Positions 63,244-64,000 of a stretch of DNA of 64,000 nucleotides are shown piece after piece; within the stretch, counting starts at the first letter, position 1; every line of letters begins with the position of its first letter. The position numbers were made by a program, and so were the translations under genes. The notes below the pieces were generated by a model. It did not search any database. It had not been told where the DNA came from and was given only the letters and a program-made list of their open reading frames with translations. Source of the stretch: Strongyloides papillosus (taxonomy: Eukaryota; Nematoda; Chromadorea; Rhabditida; Strongyloididae); contig SRSI01000006.1 of assembly GCA_005656395.1 (NCBI GenBank), forward strand, positions 124,001 to 188,000, written 5' to 3'.

Positions 63244-64000
63244 TTATCCTTTAATAAATTTAACACCTTTGGTAATATTTTTTTGAAGTTCTGGAATAGC
63301 TTTTTCTACTAGACCTTGCTCATAAGAAGAGATCTTTCCGTATCCCAAAATCTTTTCAACACCATTTGGTCCAAGTTCAACTGGTGTAGAGAAATAGTCA
63401 ACTCCTTTAACGGCATTCGAAGAAACGTATGTGCATTGAACATTCTTTCTTCCTTGAAGTCCATCAATAAGTGATTGTGTAAAACGAGCACCAGCAAGTG
63501 CCATTGAAAGTGTAGCTGATCCTGCTCCAGCTTTAGCCTTAACAACTTCAGTTCCAGCATCTTGGATACGTTCAGTTAGAGCCTTTATTTCACTGTCAGT
63601 GAAGGTAGCTCCTTTGACTTGAGAAAGTAAAGGAATAATTGTAACTCCTGAATGTCCACCTATGACAGGAACAACAGTCTTTGTTACATCAAGACCTTTA
63701 AGTTCAGCAACGAATGCTTGAGCTCTAACAACATCAAGTGTACAAACTCCGAAAATTCTTCTTGGGTCGAAAACATCATTGTTTTTCATAACCTCTGCAG
63801 CAATGGGAACAGTAGAATTTACAGGATTTGTGATAATTGCAATAAAAGCTTTTGGACATGTCTTAGCAACAGCTTCAACTAAATCACGTACAATTCCTGC
63901 ATTAACGTTGAAAAGATCGTCACGAGTCATTCCAGGTTTACGTGGTACACCTGCTGGAATAACAACAACATCAGCTCCTTCAAGACATGAAACTAATTCG
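63244..64000 (-). CDS. mdh-2: Malate dehydrogenase, mitochondrial type (partial, 5' end beyond window)
   Basis: The C-terminal 252 codons are present; the frame is open to the window edge ([20 protein letters not shown]). Seen: the substrate-loop Arg in [48 protein letters not shown] and the catalytic His in [13 protein letters not shown]. It ends [12 protein letters not shown]. Family knowledge: it oxidises malate to oxaloacetate with NAD+ in the TCA cycle. STVPIAAE and the overall motifs fit mitochondrial MDH2 rather than cytosolic MDH1. It is the first gene of the tight same-strand run with mrps-31. Confidence 0.97.
   Translation of the reverse strand, partial: ELVSCLEGADVVVIPAGVPRKPGMTRDDLFNVNAGIVRDLVEAVAKTCPKAFIAIITNPVNSTVPIAAEVMKNNDVFDPRRIFGVCTLDVVRAQAFVAELKGLDVTKTVVPVIGGHSGVTIIPLLSQVKGATFTDSEIKALTERIQDAGTEVVKAKAGAGSATLSMALAGARFTQSLIDGLQGRKNVQCTYVSSNAVKGVDYFSTPVELGPNGVEKILGYGKISSYEQGLVEKAIPELQKNITKGVKFIKG

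Overview
This is nuclear DNA from a nematode, most likely Strongyloididae or a close clade IV relative. The evidence is a very AT-rich background, many tiny GT-AG introns (36-55 nt), TTTTAG/TTTCAG acceptors a few bases upstream of several start codons (possible trans-splice sites), and nematode-like members of conserved families (one Toll receptor, a Mondo protein, a SoxC factor, a CPG4-type secreted protein). No bacterial genes, CRISPR array, tRNA or rRNA was recognised. Exon junctions below were worked out by hand from reading frame and splice signals.

Layout. 1-9.3 kb: a Gln-rich nuclear protein with basic repeats (+), a BTB/POZ protein (-), an intergenic block holding a long inverted repeat, 2-hydroxyacyl-CoA lyase (+) and an unrecognised 208-aa protein (+). 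9.6-12.7 kb: a small decayed transposon-like element, glucocerebrosidase (+), a solo copy of the inverted-repeat arm, and AT microsatellites. 12.8-23 kb: RIM-binding protein rimb-1 (-), with three SH3 and three FN3 domains and kilobase introns. 25.7-31.1 kb: Toll-like receptor tol-1 (-), with one homopolymer frameshift and one ambiguous junction. 31.1-39.7 kb: an 8.6-kb gene desert. 39.7-41.1 kb: mitochondrial succinyl-CoA ligase beta (+), with one frameshift. 42.6-44.1 kb: SoxC/sem-2 (-). 44.1-50.9 kb: a second desert containing a GC-rich stem-loop. 50.9-52.3 kb: CFAP410 (-). 53.1-55.8 kb: Mondo/mml-1 (-). 55.8-61 kb: a third desert. 61-64 kb: a tight same-strand run of mdh-2 (partial), mrps-31 and a CPG4-like secreted protein, arranged like a nematode operon.

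The genes do not form one pathway. Mitochondrial and metabolic genes (suca-1, mdh-2, mrps-31, HACL, GBA and the nutrient-responsive factor mml-1) alternate with neuronal and developmental genes (rimb-1, tol-1, sem-2, CFAP410). The long deserts lie upstream of tol-1, sem-2 and mml-1, as expected for extended cis-regulation. I found no clearly new enzymatic or defence system. The best novelty candidates are the inverted-repeat family, two structured hairpins, the putative three-gene operon and a palindromic E-box upstream of mml-1.
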